A stretch of DNA of 64,000 nt. Origin: Clostridia bacterium. GTDB taxonomy: Bacteria > Bacillota > Clostridia > Christensenellales > Borkfalkiaceae. Both the position numbers and the translations under genes were made by a program. The stretch lies in assembly GCA_017467275.1 (NCBI GenBank), contig JAFTSN010000027.1, forward strand, positions 62,001 to 126,000. The letters are read 5' to 3'. Shown in pieces: positions 1 through 8,164 of this stretch. The notes under the pieces are model-generated. The model saw only the letters and a program-made list of their open reading frames with translations. It was not told the origin of the DNA and did no database searches. The stretch's first letter is position 1. Each line of letters starts with the position of its first letter.

Positions 1-1281
1 CACGCCCTCCGCATGATCGGGGTAGGCGCTTACGATCCAATCCCCCCATGCAAGGAGTTGCCCGCCTTTCACTTGTGCACTGGGCTCGGCATGATAGGGC
101 GTTTCCAAATACGGCGAATCGGGATGGGTGCCCTGCCAAGTGTATACGCTCCACTCATAGATTTCCTTGACCGTCCAATAACGCTTAGGCGTAACCACGT
201 ACATGGGTCGCCAAGAGCAGTTCACAACGTCGAATCCCGCCGCGAGCAGCTCGGGCGTCGTTTGATAATAATTTTCCCAGCTCATGATCAGCGCCTCGCG
301 GGGGATCATATCGTTATAAGCGGCGGGAAAGCCCTCCCAAACAACGGGCGTTTTGCCTTCGTTTAACACACATTTACACATGCGCGCCACAAAATAGGCA
401 TACATATACTCGGCAAGCGCTTGTTTATTTAAGCCCTTGATTTGTGGATGCGAACGCACCGTCGAAAGGCTGTCCTCATCCTCCGTCCAAAAGGAGATCG
501 CAGCCTCGTCGCCGCCGATATGAATATAGGGGGAATCCTTAAACAGCGCGCAAAGTTCTTTTAACACCGTCTCCACACCCGCAAGCGAATCCTCTTTCAT
601 GCTGATAATTCCGTTTTTGCCAAAAACGTCGCCATAGGCTTTCTGAAACGCCGTGCAATGCCCGTGAATATCCAGCTCGGGAACGATCTGCACCCCCCTC
701 TTTTTCGCATAGCGCAACAAACCTGCCAACTCCTCCTCCGAGTAATGCCTTTCAGGCGTGGAAAGAAGCGGGAACGAAGAAGAGGGCAACGTGTAGCTCT
801 GGTCGTCGTTAAAATGTAGGTGCAAATATTTCAGTTTGTAAAACCGACACATGTCCACGTATTCATACAGGAATCGAATATCGTGAAAGACCCGCGCAAG
901 ATCGATCATCACACCGCGCCACGCGCTGTCGGGTCGGTCGGAAATGCTCACGCTCGGGAAAGCGACGCCCCCACTTTCGGACTCCATCAGCTGAACGAGG
1001 GTCACCGCCGCATTCTGCGCACCCGCACAGGAGGAAGCAAACACCAAACAGCCCTCTTTAGAAAGGTCTACGCGGTATTCCTCCTCCAAAAGCCCGTCTA
1101 TAAAGGAAAAGCGCACGTCGCCCCTATCGTTTTTTTCAAAACGAACGCCGTGGATACGCTCGGCGAAATCCCTAAACGTCTCTGCGGCGGCAGAAAACCG
1201 CTCGTCAAAAGAAAGGGTGGATTTTAACGTCACCGTCCCCCCTGTGCTTTCAAAATTTTTAGGGATAGGCAGGAGCTTCAT
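1..1281 (-). CDS. GH20 beta-N-acetylhexosaminidase, C-terminus cut by window edge
   Basis: This is the last visible gene of the large operon; 427 codons are seen and the stop lies beyond base 1. GH20 enzymes remove terminal GlcNAc or GalNAc by substrate-assisted catalysis. The catalytic barrel starts near residue 121 with WRGVMIDLAR, and the signature HIGGDE (residues 254-259) supplies the polarising Asp258 and the acid/base Glu259. PELDIHGH (201-208) is the usual active-site strand. There is no signal peptide, so it should act in the cytoplasm on imported glycan. Its ATG overlaps the TGA of the upstream DUF4091 gene (ATGA), which implies translational coupling. The family call is secure from the motif; linkage specificity cannot be read from sequence. 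The C-terminal part is not visible. Confidence 0.93.
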   Translation of the reverse strand, partial: MKLLPIPKNFESTGGTVTLKSTLSFDERFSAAAETFRDFAERIHGVRFEKNDRGDVRFSFIDGLLEEEYRVDLSKEGCLVFASSCAGAQNAAVTLVQLMESESGGVAFPSVSISDRPDSAWRGVMIDLARVFHDIRFLYEYVDMCRFYKLKYLHLHFNDDQSYTLPSSSFPLLSTPERHYSEEELAGLLRYAKKRGVQIVPELDIHGHCTAFQKAYGDVFGKNGIISMKEDSLAGVETVLKELCALFKDSPYIHIGGDEAAISFWTEDEDSLSTVRSHPQIKGLNKQALAEYMYAYFVARMCKCVLNEGKTPVVWEGFPAAYNDMIPREALIMSWENYYQTTPELLAAGFDVVNCSWRPMYVVTPKRYWTVKEIYEWSVYTWQGTHPDSPYLETPYHAEPSAQVKGGQLLAWGDWIVSAYPDHAEGV

Positions 1282-2936
1282 TTTTTCAGCGATTCCTTGA
1301 TCTTAGCGTAAATCTTGTTCCTAAAAGCGGCAAACGCGGCGCTCTCTTTCGGATACTCGTTATAATCCTTGATGCCCGCCTCCCCGATAAGCTTATCCGA
1401 CGCTCCTTTACCCGCCAGCTTTTCAAGCGTTTTCAGGGCGCAATAATCCTGCCACGCCTCCCTCGTGAGTTCGGCGCGAATGGAATAATTCACGCCTGTT
1501 CTTGCGGGATAGACGAGATATCCGTCGCCGCCGGGGAAGAAGCCGCAAGCATCCGTGACGGCATAAGGATCGATCTCCTCAAGCGACAAAACGGAACTAT
1601 AGAAATTGAAGCCCCAATGCAAAAAGCCCGTCGCGCCCGTCGCATAAAGCTGCGCACCCAAAATCCTCGTCCGAACCCCCGGCATATTAATGAAGCGGTT
1701 GGAATAATAATCGTTGTTGGGGAAACAGCAGTAATATACGATCAGCTCCTTTTTCTTAAAAGGCAGGAATTTCGCATAATGCTTAGTGATGGGGACGGGG
1801 ATATCCACAATCCCCTTTTCGCAGAATACAGGCTCACTCAACGCGTCCATGGTAGGGATTCCGCCCATGTGCCGCTTGACAAGCGCACAGCACTTTTCAT
1901 AAGTTTCCGCAGACGCGGGTCCCGGTTCGTCCGTCAAGTGCATATAGGAGCGCTCCTTGATTCCGAGCTTTAAAATCTCCTCATAGAGCGCAGGCAAAAA
2001 GGCGTCCAAAAAGGCGGCGTATTCTGTCGAGGCGGACGAAACGTGCCAGCCGAAAATCTTCTGTGTTCTGCCGTTTTTCTTCGCCATAATCTTCGGGCAA
2101 AAGCGCCCGCCCCACTGCGTGAACAGATGACTGAACTCGAAATATCGGATTCCGTGCGCCTGCGCAAATCGCACGAACTCCTCCAGCTTGGAAAAATCGA
2201 AACGGTATCCCCCGTCCACGACCTCCACGCCCACGAGCTGTGCCGTGAGCCGCTCGTGCCCCATCGCGGTGTCAAGCGGCGGCGTGAACAGCGGCGTGAG
2301 GAGCATATTCATGCCCAGATCGACGTACGCCTTTAAAAAGTACTCGAAAACGGTATAGAACTTCTTCGTGAAAGGCTTCACGCCATAATGTCGGCAAATA
2401 CCGTCATAGTGCATCCACGTGGTCAGTTTGAGATCGTTTTTCTCCGCAAAAACGGGCAAGACCTCCACCGAATAGGAGAGGGCGGCAAGCTCCTTTCCCG
2501 CTTCGTCAAACAGCTTAAACGCAAGCGTGTGCAAGCCTGCGGGCAGCCCGTCCTCCCCGCCGCGCACGCTCACCCAAACCGCCTTCCACTGCCGACAGGG
2601 AAGCACGACGCCAAGCCCGCCGAACGGCTTTAAAAGATCGGGATACAGCCCCGGTTCTTTGCCGATATAATAATCGTCCGCCTCGGGTGCGGTGTAAGAG
2701 ACGGCGACCTGCTCCACCGAACGGAGCGAGACGAAGGGAGCGAGATCCCCCGCCACCTCAATGCGGTTGTTCCTCGTCGCCCAAGGAATCTCGTTTTTAA
2801 AGACGAGCTGGAAATTGAGCTGCTCGTTTGAAAGCATCGTCGAGCTATATTCCTCCGCCGTGGGCTCCTTCGTTAAAAGCACCTTTTCAAACGAGGGCAC
2901 GATCTTTGCAAACGTCTTATATTCAGGGCTTGCCAT
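1278..2936 (-). CDS. Cytoplasmic DUF4091 / GH123-like glycoside hydrolase
   Basis: The 552-residue protein has an N-terminal beta-sandwich-like region followed by a TIM-barrel-like region. It ends in the DUF4091 hallmark: a segment with GDGYLVYPARTG and SIRAELTREAWQDY, near residues 470-500. HLTDEPGP in the middle is a plausible catalytic acidic pair, since GH123 N-acetylgalactosaminidases use a D-E pair. There is no signal peptide, so it is likely intracellular and may remove HexNAc from imported oligosaccharides. A good ribosome site (AAGGAG) precedes the ATG. It is a distant relative of the secreted protein at 27107-29674 in the same operon, which suggests one extracellular and one intracellular version. 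The exact reaction is not known from sequence. Confidence 0.8.
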   Translation of the reverse strand: MASPEYKTFAKIVPSFEKVLLTKEPTAEEYSSTMLSNEQLNFQLVFKNEIPWATRNNRIEVAGDLAPFVSLRSVEQVAVSYTAPEADDYYIGKEPGLYPDLLKPFGGLGVVLPCRQWKAVWVSVRGGEDGLPAGLHTLAFKLFDEAGKELAALSYSVEVLPVFAEKNDLKLTTWMHYDGICRHYGVKPFTKKFYTVFEYFLKAYVDLGMNMLLTPLFTPPLDTAMGHERLTAQLVGVEVVDGGYRFDFSKLEEFVRFAQAHGIRYFEFSHLFTQWGGRFCPKIMAKKNGRTQKIFGWHVSSASTEYAAFLDAFLPALYEEILKLGIKERSYMHLTDEPGPASAETYEKCCALVKRHMGGIPTMDALSEPVFCEKGIVDIPVPITKHYAKFLPFKKKELIVYYCCFPNNDYYSNRFINMPGVRTRILGAQLYATGATGFLHWGFNFYSSVLSLEEIDPYAVTDACGFFPGGDGYLVYPARTGVNYSIRAELTREAWQDYCALKTLEKLAGKGASDKLIGEAGIKDYNEYPKESAAFAAFRNKIYAKIKESLKK

Positions 2937-2948
2937 ATTCTTTCTCCT

Positions 2949-4976
2949 TTATTTTAATATAATCGTCGCCGTGGACATATGCCCGAGCGGCTCTTTAATT
3001 TCAAGCGTCTTTCCGTCGAAGGCAAACGCAACGGGTCGAATCATTCCGTCCTTTCCGACAATCTCCACCTGCTTAAACGCCACGCCCTTCAACTCGAGAC
3101 ACATCTTATCAAGCGGTTTGAACATCGTGTTCACGAGCATGACAACGCAGCGATTTTCCTCCTTAAAAAGATAGGGATATACGCAGCTTGATTGCGTGAG
3201 GACATAGGTTTTCGCGCGCTCCTTAAGCATTTTGAATACGATTCTTCTTCTGACCTCGTTATAGTGCTCGTACGGCGCCGCCTCCATATAATAGGGAATA
3301 ACGGCAAAACCCGTCTCAAGGACGCTACCCTTTCCGACGTGTCGATTATGATTATCGTAGACGTCCGAAAGTACGTTTACCTCGCGGGAATAGTCGATTT
3401 TAAGATAATCGCCCGTGGACCACATACCGCCCTCGCTCGAGACCCTCAAGCCGTGATGGCCGTCAACCTCCAGCCAATCCCCCGCCTGCTCATAGGCAGT
3501 CTTTCCCTGATTGGTGGGAATCCGCTCCAGTGCTTTTGCGGCGATCAGCCGCCCTAACCCGCGCTCGAAAAGACGTTCTGCCGCGCCCGCGTCCACCAAC
3601 ACAAAGTTGTTTTCAAACAACGCTTCCATTTCTCTGTCCGTGAAATCGTCGGCACTGCCTCCGATTAGACAGACGAACTCTCCTTTCAGCGCCTTATCCA
3701 AAGCAACCTTATAAGTACAGCCAAGCCCGCTCAAATATCCCGCAAAATCAAGATGGTAGGGATACAGATCCCGCCAGCCGCGCTCGCGGATTTCACGCTT
3801 ATAAGCGCAATTTGGATCAAACGGAATCACGACGCCCTCTAAAGAGGAATATTTCAGCTTTAGATCGGTCACAGCGCGAAGATACGGCGTGATATTCTTG
3901 ATCGCCTCGCCATAGCCCGCCACGTCGAACGCACCGTTCCCCACAACGTCCAAAATGTTATACGTCATGCCCGATAAGATAAGCGGAATCGCCGATTCCA
4001 CCTGAAAGCGCAAAAACTCGGGATCGCGCACGTAATTATTATAATCCCCGCTTTCCAGCTCGGGATAAATCTTTGCGTCGTCGGGCAACATACGGCGAAC
4101 AAGCATACTCGTCATGTTAAACGCACGATAATAATAGGCGGGAACGTTCTCGTTATAGGCGGGCAAATGAATACGGTTGATAATCCGCTTGCCCTGCGCG
4201 AGCCCCTCGCAAACGCCCTTCCAATCCCGCGCCTCGAACGTGTGAGAGACAATCGAGGACGACATCAAGCCCACTTCGGTTTTCGGCGAGGATTTTGCGA
4301 TATTCTTCCCCGCAAATTCAGCCAAAGAAAGGATCGTATCGCGATTTACATCCAGCCAAGCCTTTCTTTCCGCAGTGGGTTTTCCCTTGGCGAATATTTT
4401 TTCCAAAAGCTGTTCGCGCGTATAAGCCGTTCCGAGCTTCTCGTTAAATTTTCTCATGTGGATATCGCAATAGCACCCGCCGTAATTTAACGGCGCATGG
4501 TTATGAAGCCTAAAATCATCCTCAATCCATAAAACGTCGGGCGCAAGCTCACCCGTGTAATACGCCTGTACGTCGGCAAAATATTTACGCCACTCCTCGC
4601 AATACGGACAAACCTGCAGAGTAGATCTCAAGCCGTCCATATCCGTCATAAGGGTAAAATTCTGTCCCTCTTTGAGGGTTCTTCCACGGTCTACGTGCCC
4701 AACCTCCATCCAAGGATTGAGACTGAAAGAGATTCCCGCGTCGTTAAAGAGCTTTTTCGCCAGCTTAATCTTTTCCACCCACGGCTCAAAATCCGCCTTA
4801 GTGGAATGCCCGTCGAAAAATGCCTCGGCAAACATAAACACAATCACGTTTCCGATATCGTTTTTCAAGCAATAATCGCGGATATCCTCGGCGTGCTCCA
4901 TAAAGCGCTCGTCGGGATATATCTGCACGCGCAGACAGTTCGTGTACCGATTAAAATTGAGTTTACTCTCTTTCAT
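2949..4976 (-). CDS. Unassigned glycosidase-like TIM-barrel protein
   Basis: I do not recognise a named family in this 675-residue protein. It has no signal peptide and reads like a (beta/alpha)8 enzyme. The N-terminus runs in alternating strands and helices, with acidic clusters such as WIEDDF after LAPDV (about residue 150) and NPWMEVGH. Two Cys pairs (CPYCEEW and GGCYCDIHM) could bind a metal or be structural. The C-terminal 250 residues look like the beta-galactosidase trimerisation-like and beta-sandwich domains that follow such barrels (inference). It lies 12 bp after the DUF4091 gene and 15 bp before GH3, firmly inside the operon, so a role in glycan breakdown is likely. The start has a GAGG ribosome site. 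Confidence 0.6.
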   Translation of the reverse strand: MKESKLNFNRYTNCLRVQIYPDERFMEHAEDIRDYCLKNDIGNVIVFMFAEAFFDGHSTKADFEPWVEKIKLAKKLFNDAGISFSLNPWMEVGHVDRGRTLKEGQNFTLMTDMDGLRSTLQVCPYCEEWRKYFADVQAYYTGELAPDVLWIEDDFRLHNHAPLNYGGCYCDIHMRKFNEKLGTAYTREQLLEKIFAKGKPTAERKAWLDVNRDTILSLAEFAGKNIAKSSPKTEVGLMSSSIVSHTFEARDWKGVCEGLAQGKRIINRIHLPAYNENVPAYYYRAFNMTSMLVRRMLPDDAKIYPELESGDYNNYVRDPEFLRFQVESAIPLILSGMTYNILDVVGNGAFDVAGYGEAIKNITPYLRAVTDLKLKYSSLEGVVIPFDPNCAYKREIRERGWRDLYPYHLDFAGYLSGLGCTYKVALDKALKGEFVCLIGGSADDFTDREMEALFENNFVLVDAGAAERLFERGLGRLIAAKALERIPTNQGKTAYEQAGDWLEVDGHHGLRVSSEGGMWSTGDYLKIDYSREVNVLSDVYDNHNRHVGKGSVLETGFAVIPYYMEAAPYEHYNEVRRRIVFKMLKERAKTYVLTQSSCVYPYLFKEENRCVVMLVNTMFKPLDKMCLELKGVAFKQVEIVGKDGMIRPVAFAFDGKTLEIKEPLGHMSTATIILK

Positions 4977-4991
4977 TTCAGTTCCTCTTTT

Positions 4992-7514
4992 TTATACTCT
5001 TTGATAACTCAAACGGCAAAGATCGATTCCGTAATTTTTTTCAAGGTCGGAAATAAGCAATTCCATGCGGCTCTCTCCTTGGGGAAGCTCGAGCACAACG
5101 GAACGCACAAAAAATACGTCTTGCGGGTTTTGCCCTGCCTCAACGGGAATTTTACCGATGGTCAACACAGATTGCTTGACGCCGTCCACCGAGATCTCGA
5201 GCGTTGCCTGCTCCGAAGCCGCCGCAAGTAAAATGTCGAAACGATAACGCCCCGCCTTTTCCACGATCAAATCATAGCCCACGCAAGAAAGGTTGTTTCT
5301 CGCGTCGCGTTTCAGATTGTGCAAGCTTCTGCCGCAGCCGACGCTACATTTACGGATTCTTGCCCAAGTGCTTGTTACGAAAGTTGGATTGATCGCGTCG
5401 ATATATCCTTTCTCGCCGATCGGGAACGTTTCGCCCATATAACGACGTTTAAAAACATCGAGACGCATGATCGAACCGAGAATATATTCAACCGACTCCG
5501 CAAGCACGTTACGTGAAATGCACCCCTCCTTGAGCTTCTCCTCGCAAAGGGAAAGCTGTTCGGGATGACCCTGGGGATTTTTGATATTCCCGCCTGCGAT
5601 CAATTCCTCATAGAGGTTAGATTCGCGTATTTCCCAATCGGTGAGAACCGTTCCCCGATAGGAAAAATCCTCGCGAAGCACCTTTCTCAAAATTTCTCGG
5701 TTTTTCGCACAGCGGTTGCCGTTCAACAGGTTGTAGGAACTCATTAAATACAACGGGGCGGAATTCTCGAGCACGATTTCAAATACACGATAATAAATTT
5801 CCCGAAGCGCGCGTTCGCTCACGATACTGTTGGAAAAATGTCGATTATCCTCTTTATTGTTGGTGACAAAATGCTTCACGCAAGCCCCGATTCCCTTGGA
5901 CTGCACGCCGTTGATATAGGCGGCGCCCATCTTTCCCGCAAGAAGCGGATCCTCCGAGAAATACTCGAAATTTCTCCCACAGAGCGGATGACGGTGAATA
6001 TTCACTCCCGGCGCGAGCATAATATCCGTTTTCAATGCGGTTGCCTCTTCAGCTACCGCCTCGCCCATTCTTTCGGCAAGAGCAACATTCCAAGTCGCGG
6101 CAACCGCCGTGGCGCAAGGGAAATAAGTGGACGAAACCGAACGCCTGACCCCCGCGGGACCGTCCGCCGTCTGCACGTTGGGTACACCGTACTTTTTGCT
6201 GTTGCCGTAACCCGCCGTGCCGCTGGCATATGCAGGCGGCTGCGCTTGACAAAAATCGACCAATTCCCGATCACTCATGCGGCAAACAAACTCCCTTAAG
6301 GAGATTTTTCCCTCATCTACATCTGACAGCTTATACGCTTTTCCGTCCTCGATATAGGGATAGTCCGCAACGGGCGATTCCTCTGTCGCGACCTTTTTTA
6401 TAATCCGTTTTTTCTCATTCTTCCAAGTGAAAACCTCTTTTGCTTCCCTTGCATTCGTTCCGACCAAAACGGTATATTCGCCCTCCTTGAGAACAAACGC
6501 CCCGCACTTTTCGTCAAATGAACGCATGGCGGAAACGGGGAACGCGTATTCCTTCTCTTCCGTTTCCCCTGCCATTAACTCTCTTGTCTTGAAAAATCCG
6601 ACAAGCTCCACACTCGGAGAGAGCGGCTCTGTGCAAGGCGACGAAAAATAAATCTGAACAACCTCTTTTCCCGCTCTTTCGCCTATATTTTTCACGGAAA
6701 CAGAAAGACGGATCTCGTCCGTTTTTTCCGAATAAACCGCCCCTTCAACCGAAAAGGAAAAGCGCGTATAGGAAAGCCCGAAGCCGAAAGGATACAAAAC
6801 CTTTTCTTTCGCCGCTTCCTCGCTTTCAAAATAGCGATATCCCACGTAGACTCCTTCGCTGTAGCGAATATCCGTCGTTTCGTAAAAGCCCTCGTCCGAC
6901 GGATATGCCTTTTCGTCCACCGCCCAAGTATCGGGAAGTCTGCCGCTCGGACAAACCTTTCCCGTAAGAACGCGCGCAAGCGCTCTGCCGATATACATAC
7001 CGCCGTAATACGTTACCGCAACGGCTTTCACCTTTTCGTAAGCGTTTAACTCGCTCACCTTGAAAAAGGACGGCGTATTGAGGACCACGATCACCTTTCC
7101 CACCGCGCTTTTACTAAGCGCATTCAAAATTTCTCTGTCCTTTTCAGACAATCCAAAAGCCTCGGGTTTGATGTCCTCTCCCTCGGTACTGAATACGGAA
7201 ATCGTATAAACGGCGATGTCGTTTTCCGTTAAATCGGGGATTTTTCTTTCCCATGCGGAAAAATTGTCGTTTTCGTTCAAAAGGACGAACGCTCCGTTCT
7301 CGGATTCCTCTTTCAATCCGACAAAAATATCGATCCAATCCTCTACGTAGACTTCGGAGGACCCACCTCCGCCAAGGAACGGATAACGACTTCTCTCTCC
7401 GATTACAAATATCCGATCGCTGGTTTTTAAAGGCAACATGCCCTCATTTTTGAGTAAGACGATCCCCTCTTCCTCGATTTCACACGCAAGCTCGGAGTGC
7501 ATATAAGGCTCCAT
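4992..7514 (-). CDS. GH3 beta-glycosidase with permuted domain order
   Basis: This is an 840-residue cytoplasmic GH3 enzyme. The domains are swapped relative to most GH3 proteins. The GH3 C-terminal alpha/beta sandwich comes first (residues about 10-240, with VIVVLNTPSFF and SGRLPDTW). An FnIII-like domain follows (about 255-350), and then the TIM barrel (about 400-690) with TADGPAGVR, GRNFEYFSEDP, KHFVTNN and the nucleophile Asp in VLTDWEI. A further beta-sandwich of about 130 residues closes the protein. The order is known for some rumen clostridial beta-glucosidases (Ruminococcus, Butyrivibrio). The start was set at ATG 7514 rather than an upstream in-frame codon because AAGGAGGG precedes it and it overlaps the esterase stop as TAATG. 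It probably releases terminal beta-linked sugars; the substrate is uncertain. Confidence 0.92.
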   Translation of the reverse strand: MEPYMHSELACEIEEEGIVLLKNEGMLPLKTSDRIFVIGERSRYPFLGGGGSSEVYVEDWIDIFVGLKEESENGAFVLLNENDNFSAWERKIPDLTENDIAVYTISVFSTEGEDIKPEAFGLSEKDREILNALSKSAVGKVIVVLNTPSFFKVSELNAYEKVKAVAVTYYGGMYIGRALARVLTGKVCPSGRLPDTWAVDEKAYPSDEGFYETTDIRYSEGVYVGYRYFESEEAAKEKVLYPFGFGLSYTRFSFSVEGAVYSEKTDEIRLSVSVKNIGERAGKEVVQIYFSSPCTEPLSPSVELVGFFKTRELMAGETEEKEYAFPVSAMRSFDEKCGAFVLKEGEYTVLVGTNAREAKEVFTWKNEKKRIIKKVATEESPVADYPYIEDGKAYKLSDVDEGKISLREFVCRMSDRELVDFCQAQPPAYASGTAGYGNSKKYGVPNVQTADGPAGVRRSVSSTYFPCATAVAATWNVALAERMGEAVAEEATALKTDIMLAPGVNIHRHPLCGRNFEYFSEDPLLAGKMGAAYINGVQSKGIGACVKHFVTNNKEDNRHFSNSIVSERALREIYYRVFEIVLENSAPLYLMSSYNLLNGNRCAKNREILRKVLREDFSYRGTVLTDWEIRESNLYEELIAGGNIKNPQGHPEQLSLCEEKLKEGCISRNVLAESVEYILGSIMRLDVFKRRYMGETFPIGEKGYIDAINPTFVTSTWARIRKCSVGCGRSLHNLKRDARNNLSCVGYDLIVEKAGRYRFDILLAAASEQATLEISVDGVKQSVLTIGKIPVEAGQNPQDVFFVRSVVLELPQGESRMELLISDLEKNYGIDLCRLSYQRV

Positions 7515-8149
7515 TATTTTTCCCTCCTTTTGGATATGAGCCATTCGATAAGATCGGTTTCGCCGTACGCTTGATTCCAAACGTCGTGTCCCACGTTGGG
7601 ATAGAGAAAAAGCTTCGCGTCCTTCGCGTTGCGCTTTTCAAGAACACGGTAAATATCTTTGGAATAGAACACGTTCACCGCGTCGTCAATCTCGCCGTGA
7701 TAGATACGCAGCGGCAAATTGAGAATTGTATCCGCACGCCAAGCCATACCGCCGCCGCAGATGGGCGCCGCCGCCGCAAACAGCGAGGGATTGTCCATGA
7801 TCACCTGCCACGTGCCGAACCCGCCCATGGAGATACCCGTGATCGAAACGGCGTCCTCGTCCACGCTGTATTTTTGTTTCATGTCCTCGATGAACGCAAC
7901 CACCTGTTTGGGGTCGGAGTTCCAAGTCTTGCCCGCCTTACACTGCGGCGAAACCACAATCGCTTCGTAATCCACGTCCCCGTCGAAAATCTTGGGAATG
8001 GAATGACATTTTAAGACGAACAGCTCGTTCCCGCGCTCCCCCGCACCGTGCAAAAAGACGAGCAAGGGATACTTTTTCTCCGCGCTGTAGGTCTTGGGAA
8101 GATACAAAAGATAGTCGAATACGCTTTCGCCGTAGATAGCCTGTTGCAT
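7514..8149 (-). CDS. Intracellular esterase of the CE1/PHB-depolymerase-like type
   Basis: This compact 211-residue alpha/beta hydrolase has an oxyanion-loop HGAGERG (34-40), the nucleophile Ser107 in GISMGG, an acid in EIDD (Asp155/156) and the catalytic His188 in NVGHDVW. All the catalytic pieces are present. Proteins like this often deacylate carbohydrates, for example acetyl or feruloyl groups on hemicellulose, and the operon setting favours that role, but the acyl group is not predictable. There is no signal peptide. It is translationally coupled to the GH3 gene by a TAATG overlap, so ester removal and beta-glycoside hydrolysis may go together. The ribosome site GGAGG lies 9 bp before the ATG. 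Confidence 0.85.
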   Translation of the reverse strand: MQQAIYGESVFDYLLYLPKTYSAEKKYPLLVFLHGAGERGNELFVLKCHSIPKIFDGDVDYEAIVVSPQCKAGKTWNSDPKQVVAFIEDMKQKYSVDEDAVSITGISMGGFGTWQVIMDNPSLFAAAAPICGGGMAWRADTILNLPLRIYHGEIDDAVNVFYSKDIYRVLEKRNAKDAKLFLYPNVGHDVWNQAYGETDLIEWLISKRREK

Positions 8150-8164
8150 GATATTTTCCTCCGT

